Shown here: one piece after another, positions 1 through 7,614 of the stretch
Position numbering within the stretch: the stretch's first letter is position 1
Layout of the letters: each line of letters opens with the position of its first letter
DNA from: Sulfuritalea sp.
Lineage (GTDB): Bacteria > Pseudomonadota > Gammaproteobacteria > Burkholderiales > Rhodocyclaceae
Length of the DNA stretch: 64,000 bases
NCBI GenBank assembly: GCA_016708585.1
Contig: JADJFK010000007.1
Coordinates: 124,001 to 188,000 of the forward strand
Direction of reading: 5' to 3'
The notes under the pieces: model-generated
Database searches by the model: none
What the model saw: only the letters and a program-made list of their open reading frames with translations
Told to the model about the DNA's origin: nothing
Translations under genes and position numbers: made by a program

Positions 1-175
1 TTGGCAATTGAGGGGTCAATGGCGGCTTTTTCGCAATTGCGGCGGGCCGGTGAGAATGGGCCGGGCAGCGTTCAAGCCATCCGGGGGTTAGTTCGGCGGC
101 TGTTTGGCCTTAGCGGGCAATGGCTTGGTTGGATTAGCTACCGCTTCGTGCCCACGTTGAACTACCTGTTTGACG
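1..175. other. Left edge, no supported gene
   Basis: No convincing coding sequence is seen here. On the minus strand this stretch follows the stop codon of the last integron cassette gene. A box at about 87-93 resembles an attC R'' end (6 of 7 positions), but no matching GTTRRRY end follows, so a complete attC is not supported. A 17-base segment at 4-20 recurs with one mismatch at 4365-4381, just outside the cassette array. Confidence 0.4.
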
Positions 176-1414
176 TCATGGCCGCGGCGTTGGCACGTCG
201 AAGGCCATAACAGTCAGGTACAGCTCGCGATTTCTGTCGTCTCGATTAGCAAATAGGTATCGAAAGACTGTCTCAGTCGACCCAGGCAAATCCTTCTTGT
301 ACTGCGGATGCGCATGGACCGTCTCCGGGATCGCCACCAACACTTTCGAGAAATCTCGATTCCGATTGAAGACGACCACAGCTGTCTTCGTATCTCTCCA
401 TGAACTGTAGCCAAGCAGCTGGTCGATAGCCTCCGAAAGCTTCTTGGGCCCTGACCAGAACTTGCACTCTGCGATGAAGATGTTCCGACCTTCAGAGCGA
501 ATCAGAATGTCCGTCTTGCCCTCGTAGTTAAACGTCTCGCCTGTCGCCTGGCCTTGGTAGTGTCCGTTGAGTTGGACTAGGAAATGTGAGCGCAAAGCTT
601 CTTCATCAACGTCATGGAAAGCGGAGGGGCTCAGTTCCATGACTTGAGTCATACTCTGCATGACACCAAGAATGTGCTCATAGTCTTTTTCGCCAAGCGT
701 GGGCTCTGGCTTGTAAGGCGCAGAGCTCGCGGGAGGCATAACTGGGGAGATCTTCTTGCGCACTTCCGGCGGAACATATGTCTTCGGAGCGTTCTGCCGC
801 TCCTTCATCTTGAAACCGAGCGAAGCAACGGTATTGCGGTTCGCAAGTAGCTTGTTGCGTCGAGACTCAATAGCCGTGCGAGCCTCTCCCAGAAGCTGCC
901 CATTTAATCCGGCCACGTTGGCACGAAGACTCGTCAAATACGACTGGACCTCCCGAATTGTCCGCTCGATCTCTCCCCGAACCTGCGTGGCATCAAGGTT
1001 CGTTCCCGAGATCGTGAACGTCAGCAGATTGCCGCGAACGATCGCCCGAGGCGGGCCCAGGGTGTACGGATTCGGCTGAATCTTGAAGGCCTCAGCATCG
1101 CCGGTAAACGGGATCTCCACCTCTATCTCCGATCCTGTGATGTAAAAGGGCCTGCTTCGGTCCGTGATGTACCTATTCGGATCTCTGCTGACGTCAATCT
1201 GCTTCTCTCGCTGATCGACGACCAGGTTCTCTTCGTCAAGAACAGGCACATTGATCTTGTACTTCTCGGAAACGTAGAGCGCTAGATCGTCCACAGACGT
1301 ATTCAGTAGGCGATCAGGATCGACCTTCTCGATCTCTGTGACCATTTGCTGGCGCTGGTGCCGATCAACCGAATGCCAGTCAGGCCCAGTGAACAAATAG
1401 TCTGCGCGAGCCAC
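176..1414 (-). CDS. Cassette-borne protein with a PD-(D/E)XK-like C-terminal domain
   Basis: The 412-residue protein starts at a GTG preceded by an AAAGGAG ribosome binding site. I do not recognise the N-terminal 250 residues, which contain a helical central segment. Around residues 300-345 the pattern T-D-I-L-I-R followed by IFIAECKFW looks like the D...ExK core of a restriction-endonuclease-like fold. The start lies about 17 bases downstream of an attC site, which is typical of an integron cassette gene. A DNA-cleaving or defence role is inferred from the motif and from the neighbouring OLD-like and FRG cassettes; it is not shown. The base composition is visibly less GC-rich than the core genes to the right. 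Confidence 0.8.
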   Translation of the reverse strand: MARADYLFTGPDWHSVDRHQRQQMVTEIEKVDPDRLLNTSVDDLALYVSEKYKINVPVLDEENLVVDQREKQIDVSRDPNRYITDRSRPFYITGSEIEVEIPFTGDAEAFKIQPNPYTLGPPRAIVRGNLLTFTISGTNLDATQVRGEIERTIREVQSYLTSLRANVAGLNGQLLGEARTAIESRRNKLLANRNTVASLGFKMKERQNAPKTYVPPEVRKKISPVMPPASSAPYKPEPTLGEKDYEHILGVMQSMTQVMELSPSAFHDVDEEALRSHFLVQLNGHYQGQATGETFNYEGKTDILIRSEGRNIFIAECKFWSGPKKLSEAIDQLLGYSSWRDTKTAVVVFNRNRDFSKVLVAIPETVHAHPQYKKDLPGSTETVFRYLFANRDDRNRELYLTVMAFDVPTPRP

Positions 1415-1430
1415 AAGCTTCTCCTTTGAC

Positions 1431-1497
1431 GTCTAACGTTTGAATTCACCGGCCTGCGCGGCTTTTCGCGCAGGTCCGGTGGAATGATGGGTTAGCC
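1431..1497 (-). other. Integron attC recombination site
   Basis: Read on the minus strand, this 67-base site begins with GGCTAAC (R'') and ends with GTTAGAC (R', a perfect GTTRRRY). Between them is an imperfect palindrome: CACCGG, an unpaired A, then CCTGCGCG, loop AAAAGC, and the complementary arm CGCGCAGGCCGGTG. The extrahelical base and the short inner loop are hallmarks of attC sites recombined by IntI. The TAA stop codon of the upstream gene lies inside R'', as is usual in cassettes. Confidence 0.9.
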
Positions 1498-2133
1498 AGA
1501 ATCGTCTAGTGCTTTCGTAAGGTGGGAAATGAGCGGTTCAAAATCCTGCTTGAACGTGCCTGCGACAATCATGGCGACAGATTGCAGGCACATATCTCGT
1601 TCGACTCCAAGCTGTTTCGCCATTTCATAGAACTCGTTGTGCTTCCCAGCTTGAAGGCCATACTCGAGAACGTCCTTAAGTGTATCTGCGTCACACGATA
1701 CGGCCCCTGCAAGCGCAGGAATACACTCGGTTGCACGCTGAACAAGCCATGCTTCTGGCCATGTATCTCCCGGCAAGTAGTCAATGTGAGAAGCGAACCA
1801 CCCAGAAAAATCACCCTTGGGTTTTTCGCACATGTTCTTGGCATGTTCGAAATTCTCACCTTGTTTGTTACGTTGATCGCCATCAAAGATTGCCAATGTC
1901 TGGCGTGTTTCGCCTCGAACATGAATTGCAGCAAGCTGGCGGGACAGAGCGGTTGCCGATCCAATTACGTTGATTGCGACGCGCGAGCGAATTGCGGTAG
2001 GCAGAGCAGTGAAGAGGATAGCTTTTGCAACGTCGTCCTCAACGGAGAAGTTCAACTTCGGCACTTGGTGTTGCGGCAAGCTTGGAAAAAGCGAAGTCCG
2101 AAGAGATTCCTTCTGTGATCTTCGACTTGCCAT
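1492..2133 (-). CDS. TOPRIM-like half of an OLD-family nuclease (frameshifted off the ATPase)
   Basis: This frame carries the continuation of the ATPase gene upstream. From about residue 30 it reads FSVEDDVAKAILF, then VIGSATALSRQLAA and a LAIFDGDQ segment. That order (a VEDD-type acidic start, then DGD) is what I expect of the TOPRIM domain fused to OLD-like ATPases, where it coordinates metal for DNA cleavage. The listed ATG lies inside the ATPase frame and is probably not a natural start; the ATPase stop and this frame overlap by 95 bases. One nucleotide fewer near 2045 would join the two halves. The stop codon sits in the attC R'' box at 1491-1497. It is probably the second half of one broken or mis-sequenced gene. 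Confidence 0.65.
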   Translation of the reverse strand: MASRRSQKESLRTSLFPSLPQHQVPKLNFSVEDDVAKAILFTALPTAIRSRVAINVIGSATALSRQLAAIHVRGETRQTLAIFDGDQRNKQGENFEHAKNMCEKPKGDFSGWFASHIDYLPGDTWPEAWLVQRATECIPALAGAVSCDADTLKDVLEYGLQAGKHNEFYEMAKQLGVERDMCLQSVAMIVAGTFKQDFEPLISHLTKALDDSG

Positions 2134-3058
2134 TCACCTTCTCGACAAAGAAACGGGCGTCATATGGCAGACAGTCAAATATCTCGCGCGAATGGGTTGT
2201 GCAAATCACTTGGGTATGTGTGTCGTAGCAGACATCTTTGAGGCGCTCAATAAAGCGACGCTGAGCCTCCGCATGAAGCCCCAATTCGATTTCATCCAGC
2301 ACAAGCAAGGAACCTGCGCCGCAAGCGTAGATGGTGGAAAAGATTTCGAACAGTGCGTTTTCACCGGCCCCCATATTGAAGCCAGAATAGACCGCGTTGC
2401 CCACTTGAACGATCGGCAGACTGTATTTTGAATATTCCAGATACCGAAAATTGCTATAAGTGCGCCCAAGCACAAACCCGACGGCATCTTTAACTTTATC
2501 TTCCCATCCCTTTGGCACACCATCGCTAAAGGCTCTCGAATATGAGCGTGACTGGCTACGTTCGCTGTGGGGAACGATTCGTTCAATCCCCAAGAAGACT
2601 ACGTTCTTGCGTACGCGGTCTGCATAGTCATTCCACTTGCCGCCTTTGTTTTTCCGGCGGCGTTGCATCCCGACTCCGATGCCGTCTGGGATCTTTGGGG
2701 TCTTCTTCCAATTGTTATGCGCAATGTAGTACTCGATCTCAATTCCCTCTGGGGGAACCTCCTCAGTGTGTTGGATGAAGAAATCGGAAAACGTGTAGTA
2801 CGTGTTCTTGCGTTTCGGAAGTTTGAAACCGGTCTTGCTGTTGTGGTAAGCACAGCAAGCAAGGGCGAGGATGGTAGATTTCCCCGCCCCGTTCTTACCT
2901 GCGATTGCGGTAATCGGATATTGGAATGCGATGTTCAACGCATCTAGTCCGCGGAGTGTGCCTTCCGTAAGTACGATCTGCCGCAACAATAAATGTGCGT
3001 GATCGTTCGCAAAGCGCTTCCGAAGTTGCTTGTCTCTTTGGCTTTCGCGGTATTTCAT
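2039..3058 (-). CDS. OLD-like AAA family ATPase, ATPase half of a split gene
   Basis: The 339-residue protein has an ABC/SMC-type ATPase layout. The Walker A motif GKNGAGKST is near residues 55-63, a signature-like GAGENALFEI is near 232, Walker B LLVLDEIELGLHAEA is near 253, and a switch histidine occurs in CTTHSREIF. Such ATPases, fused to a TOPRIM nuclease, are OLD-family (overcoming lysogenization defect) proteins, several of which act against phage. Here the frame ends at a TGA just where the TOPRIM part should begin (AEVEL followed in the other frame by SVEDD). The gene is an integron cassette lying between two attC sites. No strong ribosome binding site is evident before the ATG. Confidence 0.8.
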   Translation of the reverse strand: MKYRESQRDKQLRKRFANDHAHLLLRQIVLTEGTLRGLDALNIAFQYPITAIAGKNGAGKSTILALACCAYHNSKTGFKLPKRKNTYYTFSDFFIQHTEEVPPEGIEIEYYIAHNNWKKTPKIPDGIGVGMQRRRKNKGGKWNDYADRVRKNVVFLGIERIVPHSERSQSRSYSRAFSDGVPKGWEDKVKDAVGFVLGRTYSNFRYLEYSKYSLPIVQVGNAVYSGFNMGAGENALFEIFSTIYACGAGSLLVLDEIELGLHAEAQRRFIERLKDVCYDTHTQVICTTHSREIFDCLPYDARFFVEKVNGKSKITEGISSDFAFSKLAATPSAEVELLR

Positions 3059-3110
3059 GGCTAGGTTTTTCCGAGTGAGACGGCGCTGAGAGGTCGCCGT
3101 GCTGGCTATC

Positions 3111-3174
3111 GTCTGACATAACCGGCGCTGCGCGGCTTCATTGCGCAGCGTCCGGGTTGATGGATGGGTTGGGC
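3111..3174 (-). other. Integron attC recombination site
   Basis: On the minus strand this 64-base site starts with GCCCAAC (R'', matching RYYYAAC) and ends with GTCAGAC (R', one mismatch to GTTRRRY). The arms CCGG, unpaired A, CGCTGCGC and GCGCAGCG, CCGG form the same hairpin with an extrahelical A as the site at 1431-1497. Both sites share the bases AACCCATC after R''. This common design marks them as attCs from one integron family. The site follows the stop of the FRG-domain gene by about 9 bases. Confidence 0.88.
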
Positions 3175-3183
3175 GTCACCGCG

Positions 3184-3975
3184 TTACGTCTCGTACTTGC
3201 CGGCAACGCGCTTCAAAATCTCTGCGTTCACGAGTCCGGCCGCGAGGCCATCAAGATCGGGAAACAGGCGCCGCTTGTTCACGTCCATATGTTCAAGTTC
3301 TTTGCCGATAGCCGCGCGTCCGGCGCTCGGGACGCGCCAGCGGTGCAGGGCCAAAACGTCAATATGTTTCGCGGTGACTCTGTTGTGTGCGATCGGATCT
3401 TCGAGCGCAGCACCTGGATTGCCGTGAATAGTGAAAGCACCTTTCTGCCCGATCATTCGTTGTGCGTTGTAGAAAGGGTAGACCATTCGCACCCCCTTCA
3501 CGGCAAACGGATCTTGGTGCTCGAAGACATCTATCTCGTGTCCATCTGGTGTTTCCGGATCCCTCCGCCGTCGAAAAGCCCACACCGCACCGTCAACGAC
3601 CGGAAGACGCTGAAACTCCGCTGCGAAGTAGAGCGCAACAAGAGGATTAGCGGTCCAATCCATGATCCTCACCGGAAGTCCGTGGTGGCGAGCAAGGAAT
3701 AGCCCCTCCCACTCGTCGAGCTTGCGCCCCCACTCGGCATAGGCGTAGCGCCTAAACTGGTGAAGCAGGTACCGTTCTTGGCGCGCATTGAATGCGACCT
3801 TCTCTCCGAGAAAAGTCTGTTCCCGCCCGACGGTAGGTTGAAGCTTCCAGTTGTAGTCGCCGTGTCCACGCAGCCATATTGGCGCGCGATGACTGTCGTG
3901 CAGCAACTGCACTTCGGTCATTAGGGTCGCGACCGAGTTGATCTCGACTGGCATTTCATGGACGGCGATACGCAT
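3184..3975 (-). CDS. FRG domain-containing protein
   Basis: The 263-residue product carries an FRG domain. WLRGHGDYNWKLQPTVGR lies near the N-terminus and LARHHGLPVRIMDWTANPL follows at about residue 95, with the His-His-Gly and D-W-T residues typical of the family. FRG proteins are found in phage-defence loci and beside toxins, but their biochemical activity is not settled. I chose the ATG at 3975 over an upstream one because AGGAAG sits 6 bases before it and because it lies 15 bases after the GTTGGGC recombination end, the normal spacing for a cassette. It is the first cassette after the attI-like site. Confidence 0.88.
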   Translation of the reverse strand: MRIAVHEMPVEINSVATLMTEVQLLHDSHRAPIWLRGHGDYNWKLQPTVGREQTFLGEKVAFNARQERYLLHQFRRYAYAEWGRKLDEWEGLFLARHHGLPVRIMDWTANPLVALYFAAEFQRLPVVDGAVWAFRRRRDPETPDGHEIDVFEHQDPFAVKGVRMVYPFYNAQRMIGQKGAFTIHGNPGAALEDPIAHNRVTAKHIDVLALHRWRVPSAGRAAIGKELEHMDVNKRRLFPDLDGLAAGLVNAEILKRVAGKYET

Positions 3976-3990
3976 GGTGCTTCCTATGAC

Positions 3991-4056
3991 GCCCAACTTT
4001 GTTATGGGGCGACAGTATTGCGCCATAACTCCGGCGCGTGCCGCATAACTCGGCGG
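3991..4056 (-). other. attI-like integron insertion site
   Basis: On the minus strand the sequence ends in AACAAAGTTGGGC, with a perfect GTTRRRY at 3991-3997. Upstream is a hairpin with arms GTTATGG and CCATAAC. The last 26 bases match the end of class 1 attI1, as I remember it, at about 21 positions. No R'' partner (RYYYAAC) is seen at the far end, which argues for attI rather than attC. No integrase gene is present in the adjacent sequence, so the array would be integrase-less or the gene has been lost. Confidence 0.5.
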
Positions 4057-4338
4057 ACCTCAATGCGTCGAAAGCCCCAGCCCGTATGGCTTTCCGTTAA
4101 AACGCAGTCATTTTCAGCCATACCAAATTTCCGTGAAAAGCGGCACAGACCCAATATATCGCATTGACATGCGTGTAGGGTGTTAACGCCCTCTTTCGGT
4201 GAAGTTATTGAGGGCGGCTTCTGGCCGGTAGTACTCAATGAAGCTCTGGAGCCGAGCGTCGCTTATAGTTGCTTAGCTGACGGCCCCGCTACTCGCCCGA
4301 GCCCCCTGCTTGAACAGGAACATCCACCACATCGGATA
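4057..4338. other. Gap between the cassette array and lpxL-type gene, no supported gene
   Basis: No coding sequence is convincing here and no fragment of an integron integrase was recognised in any frame. The stretch holds a hairpin with arms GCCCTC and GAGGGC at about 4190-4217 and an AT-rich patch near 4150 containing TATATT on the minus strand, which could be the -10 box of a cassette promoter. No good -35 box is paired with it. Confidence 0.4.
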
Positions 4339-4363
4339 CGCCGTATCGCCAGCGCCGACTTTT
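4339..4363 (-). repeat. Dispersed 25-bp motif, copy 1
   Basis: Reverse-strand copy of the dispersed motif (CGCCGT, two variable bases, CGCCAGCGCCGACTTTT). It lies between the integron-like region and the acyltransferase gene. Confidence 0.85.
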
Positions 4364-4376
4364 TGCAATCGAGGGG

Positions 4377-5237
4377 TCAATAAACCCCTTGTTCCCCGCG
4401 CGGGCGCGTCTTGAAGCGCTTGTGCAGCCAGTAGTACTGCTCGGGCGATTTCATGATCTCGGTTTCGAGGTAGGCGTTCATGCGCCGCGTGTCGGCCACC
4501 ACGTCGTCGGTGGGGAAGTCGGTCCAGGCCTCGCCGATGCGGGTCACATAATGGTCGTCGACCATGCGCGTGATGACCGGCAGCACCACCGCGCCGGAAA
4601 TCTTCGCCAGCCGCGAGAGGCCGGTGATGGTGGCCGCGGGATAGCCGAAGAAGGGCACGAAGACGGCTTCCTTGCGGCCGTAATCCATGTCCGGCAGGTA
4701 GTAGAACGGCGTCCCGGCGCGCAGCGGCCGCAGCACCTTGGTCACGCCGTCGGTGCGCGAGACCAGTTGCAGCTTGCCGAAGCGCTCGCGGCCGCGGCGC
4801 AGGGCGCCGTCGAAGACGCGGTTCTTGGCCCGCGCGTAGATCGACACCATCGCGTAGTCGATGTTGAGGCGGGCGCCGCCGGCATCGAGCGCGACGAAGT
4901 GCGGCGCCAGCAGGATCACCGGCTTGCCTTGATGCGCTTGCAGGTGTTCCTCGCCCTCCAGCCTGACCAGGCGCTTGATGCGCTCCGGCGAGGCCCACCA
5001 CCAGAGGCCGAGTTCCAGCAGGCTGCGGCCGAGGACGGCGAAGTGCCGTCTCGCCAGCGCCGACTTTTCGGCGGCCGACAGTTGCGGAAAGCACAGGCCG
5101 AGGTTGATCAGCGTGATGCGCCGGCGTTCGCGCACCAGGGCGTAGAGCAGCAGCCCCAGCCCGCGCCCCAGCGCCGCCAGCAGCGGCAGCGGCAGCCAGT
5201 GCAACAGCCACATCACGGCGAGGAGGATCCTCATCAT
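4377..5237 (-). CDS. LpxL/LpxM-type lipid A acyltransferase
   Basis: The 286-residue inner-membrane protein has an N-terminal membrane helix (MRILLAVMWLLHWLPLPLLAALG) and the HX4D acyltransferase signature in LAPHFVALD near residue 120. Family members transfer a secondary acyl chain from acyl-ACP to the lipid A precursor. The ATG at 5237 overlaps the TGA of the preceding acyltransferase gene (ATGA), so the two are translationally coupled; the second ATG at 5234 is an alternative start. Residues KSALARRH are encoded by a near-match to the dispersed 25-bp motif (5044-5068). Which acyl chain or position it adds cannot be told from sequence. Confidence 0.9.
   Translation of the reverse strand: MMRILLAVMWLLHWLPLPLLAALGRGLGLLLYALVRERRRITLINLGLCFPQLSAAEKSALARRHFAVLGRSLLELGLWWWASPERIKRLVRLEGEEHLQAHQGKPVILLAPHFVALDAGGARLNIDYAMVSIYARAKNRVFDGALRRGRERFGKLQLVSRTDGVTKVLRPLRAGTPFYYLPDMDYGRKEAVFVPFFGYPAATITGLSRLAKISGAVVLPVITRMVDDHYVTRIGEAWTDFPTDDVVADTRRMNAYLETEIMKSPEQYYWLHKRFKTRPRGEQGVY
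5044..5068 (-). repeat. Dispersed 25-bp motif inside lpxL-type gene
   Basis: A 24 of 25 match to the motif, lying in coding sequence of the acyltransferase at 4377-5237. On the coding strand it reads KSALARRH. It could be a chance match, because similar residues occur in relatives. Confidence 0.55.
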
Positions 5238-6112
5238 GATGCTGATTCCGGTTTGGCGGCGGGCTTGCCCTCCGGCGGCAAGCCCGCGCCGCGCGGCTCC
5301 TTGTAGCGGTTGTAGCCCCACAGGTATTGCTCGGGGCAGTGCCGGATCAGGGCTTCGAGTTCGCGGTTGAGCTGCGCCGTGCGCTGCTCCAGGTCGCCTT
5401 CGAGCGGCGCCGACAGCGGGAACAATTTGAGGTGGTAGCCGGCGCCGTAGTGCAGGCGTTCGGCATAGGCCAGCAGCACCGTGGCGCCGGTCTCGGCCAG
5501 CCGCGCCGCCAGCGTCATGGTGTAGGCGGGGCGGCCGAAGAACGGCACCCAGGCGCCTTCGCCCTTGCCGGGCACCTGGTCGGGCAGCATGCCGACGGCT
5601 TCGCCGGTCTTCAGCGCCTTCAGCAGGCGGCGCACGCCGGAGAGGTCGGCGGGGGCCAGCTTCAGGTTGGCGCCGCGGCCTTCCTCGATCAGGGGCGCCA
5701 GCCAGTCCTGCTTGGGCCGCCGGTAGAGCACGGTCATCGGCTTGCGTACCGCGTAATACTGGGCGGTGATCTCGAAGCAGCCCAGGTGCGGGGTCAGGAA
5801 CAGGATGCCGCGCCCGGCCGCCCAGGCGCCTTCGACCAGCTCCCAGCCGAATACCTTGACCACGCGGGCGACCACCTCGTCCTGCGAACGCAGCCAGATT
5901 TTCGGCAGTTCCAGCACCGCCTTGCCGGCCTCGGCGATCGCAGCCCACTTTGCCGCCGTCATGCCGGCCTGGCCGATATGGGTGGCGAAGTTGCGCCGGT
6001 AGGTGGGCGACAGCAGCCACGCCAGCCAGCCGGCGAGCGCGCCGAGGTTGTGCAGCAGCGGCAGCGGCAAACGTGCCAGCGCCTTGAAAGCGAGCGGGAA
6101 CAGGGAGGACAT
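5234..6112 (-). CDS. LpxL/LpxM-type lysophospholipid/lipid A acyltransferase
   Basis: The 292-residue protein is a paralogue of the downstream gene. It has a hydrophobic N-terminus and an HX4E signature in LTPHLGCFE near residue 120. It is expected to act at the inner face of the cytoplasmic membrane in lipid A or ornithine-type lipid acylation. A tandem pair of such genes beside metK is common in betaproteobacteria. The stop overlaps the start of the next gene by four bases. Confidence 0.9.
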   Translation of the reverse strand: MSSLFPLAFKALARLPLPLLHNLGALAGWLAWLLSPTYRRNFATHIGQAGMTAAKWAAIAEAGKAVLELPKIWLRSQDEVVARVVKVFGWELVEGAWAAGRGILFLTPHLGCFEITAQYYAVRKPMTVLYRRPKQDWLAPLIEEGRGANLKLAPADLSGVRRLLKALKTGEAVGMLPDQVPGKGEGAWVPFFGRPAYTMTLAARLAETGATVLLAYAERLHYGAGYHLKLFPLSAPLEGDLEQRTAQLNRELEALIRHCPEQYLWGYNRYKEPRGAGLPPEGKPAAKPESAS

Positions 6113-6170
6113 GGTGAACCGGGAAATCGAAGCAGGCCGGATTATCGCCTACTGTCAGCTTGAGCGATCG

Positions 6171-7406
6171 TCAGCGCCTGCCGCCCGCCAGCTGCGATGC
6201 CTCCGGCATGCGCCGCAGGCGCCAGATCGCCACCGGCCCGAGCAGGCCGCCGATGCCCAGCGTCGACCAGGCCAGGCCCCAGACCACGTGGTCGGGCAGG
6301 CTGCCGGCGCGGCCCCAGTCGAGCACCAGGCCGAAGACCCAGGGCGCGATCGCGCCGGCGCCGAAGCCGAGCACCGAGCGCAGCGAGTAGGCGGCGCCGA
6401 GGTAGCGCGGGTCCATGAGTTCGGTCAGCGTGGTCGAATGGATCGAGGAATCGCCGACGCCGGTGACGTTGTAGAACACCGCGACGGCCACCAGCAGCAG
6501 CAGCGGCAGGCCGACCATCCAGCCGAAGGCGAAGGAGCAGGCCAGGCTCGCCAGCGAGAGTGCCAGGGTCACCGCGGTGCGGCCGTGGCGGTCGGACAGC
6601 GAACCGCCGAGCACGCTGCCGACCACGGCGGCGAGGTAGGTCAGCGCCGACAGCGTGGCGCCGGTGCTCGCCGCCGCCGCGCCGGTCGCGCCGCCGGCGA
6701 CGGCGGCCGCGGCGAGGAAGGCCGGCAGCCAGGCCCAGAGGCCGAGCAGTTCCCAGGCATGGAAGGTGTAGCCCCAGATCGAGAGCATCGCCGGCTTGTT
6801 GCGCCACACCTCGGCCAGCGCGCGGAACTGGCTGTGGCCGTCGGGCGCCGCATGGACGATGTTGGGCACGCCGCGCAGCGACCACCAGCCGAGCAGCAGG
6901 CCGCAGAGGGGGAACAGCGCGGTGACGATGAAGCCGCCGCGCCAGCCGGCGAGCGGGATCATGGCGCTGGCCACCAGCAGGCCGATGGCATAACCGAGCG
7001 AGGCGGCGGCGAGGTAGAAGCCCAGCGCCAGGCCGCGGCGCTCGGGCATGCGCTGGGCGACGATGGCCAGGCCCGGCGTGTAGGAGCCGCCCGAGCACAG
7101 GCCGGTGAGGCCGTAGAGCAGCAGCGCGGAGACGAAGCCGTCGGCGAACACGGCGAACAAGAGGCCGCTGGCCACCGCCGCGATGCCGGTGACCAGGTAG
7201 ATGCGCCGCGCGCCGTAGCGGTCGGACAGGAAGCCCACCGCGAACAGCGACACCAGGAAGCCGACGTGATAGGCCGACTGCACCATGCCGGCCTGCCAGG
7301 CCGCCATCTGCCAGTCGGTCTTGAGCAGCGGCAGCACCGCCGACCAGGCGGTGAACATGGTGGCGAAGGCGGCGCGCGCCGCGCAGAACTGGAGCAGCCA
7401 GGGCAT
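6171..7406 (-). CDS. MFS transporter
   Basis: The 411-residue polytopic membrane protein has about twelve hydrophobic segments. The MFS A-motif-like loop FLSDRYGARR follows the second helix and a second copy, GGSLSDRHGRTAV, lies in the C-terminal half. The substrate cannot be assigned. It is divergent from metK, sharing the 7407-7614 intergenic region. Confidence 0.88.
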   Translation of the reverse strand: MPWLLQFCAARAAFATMFTAWSAVLPLLKTDWQMAAWQAGMVQSAYHVGFLVSLFAVGFLSDRYGARRIYLVTGIAAVASGLLFAVFADGFVSALLLYGLTGLCSGGSYTPGLAIVAQRMPERRGLALGFYLAAASLGYAIGLLVASAMIPLAGWRGGFIVTALFPLCGLLLGWWSLRGVPNIVHAAPDGHSQFRALAEVWRNKPAMLSIWGYTFHAWELLGLWAWLPAFLAAAAVAGGATGAAAASTGATLSALTYLAAVVGSVLGGSLSDRHGRTAVTLALSLASLACSFAFGWMVGLPLLLLVAVAVFYNVTGVGDSSIHSTTLTELMDPRYLGAAYSLRSVLGFGAGAIAPWVFGLVLDWGRAGSLPDHVVWGLAWSTLGIGGLLGPVAIWRLRRMPEASQLAGGRR

Positions 7407-7438
7407 GGTCCGAGGATATCACCCGGCGCCGGCCCGGA

Positions 7439-7468
7439 TTGACGGCCGCAGCCCATCGGGCCTAAAAT
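7439..7468 (+). promoter_or_regulatory. Sigma-70-type promoter of metK
   Basis: A TTGACG box at 7439-7444 and TAAAAT at 7463-7468 are separated by 18 bases. This places transcription start near 7475, immediately before the first hairpin of the metK leader. Confidence 0.6.
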
Positions 7469-7474
7469 GCGCGC

Positions 7475-7602
7475 TGTTCCGCCGAGTTAAATGACAACTT
7501 GCGTGGCGGAGAACACCGGCAACGGTGGAAAAACAAATAGCGCTAAAGCGTCGCCTGCTTCCGCCCCATAGCTGGCCTCGCCAAGCATGGGGCGTTTCAT
7601 TT
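7475..7602 (+). promoter_or_regulatory. Structured 5' leader of metK, candidate cis-regulatory RNA
   Basis: Four inverted repeats follow one another: TCCGCC/GGCGGA (7478-7510), CACCG/CGGTG (7514-7527), CGCT/AGCG (7541-7550) and CGCCCCAT/ATGGGGCG (7562-7594). The last stem is followed by TTTCATTT, which looks terminator-like, and then by the metK ribosome binding site. Leaders of metK in several bacteria carry SAM-sensing riboswitches. I could not match this one to a named class. Confidence 0.45.
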
Positions 7603-7614
7603 GGAGCAGAAACA

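Noticed and set aside
1..210. Open frame of 69 codons at the left edge
   Set aside because: No ribosome binding site, overlaps the end of a better-supported gene on the other strand, and matches no known protein.
4057..4338. Integron integrase gene
   Set aside because: All six frames were inspected. There is no tyrosine recombinase motif and the space is too short.
4..4381. 17-base direct repeat (4-20 and 4365-4381) flanking the cassette array
   Set aside because: One mismatch in 17 bases is expected by chance several times in 64 kb, and neither flank extends. It is not taken as an attachment site, though its position is noted.
4377..6020. Long open frame joining both acyltransferase genes
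   Set aside because: The upstream half is a shadow frame of the other acyltransferase. Only the part from 5237 has family residues, with an ATGA overlap start.
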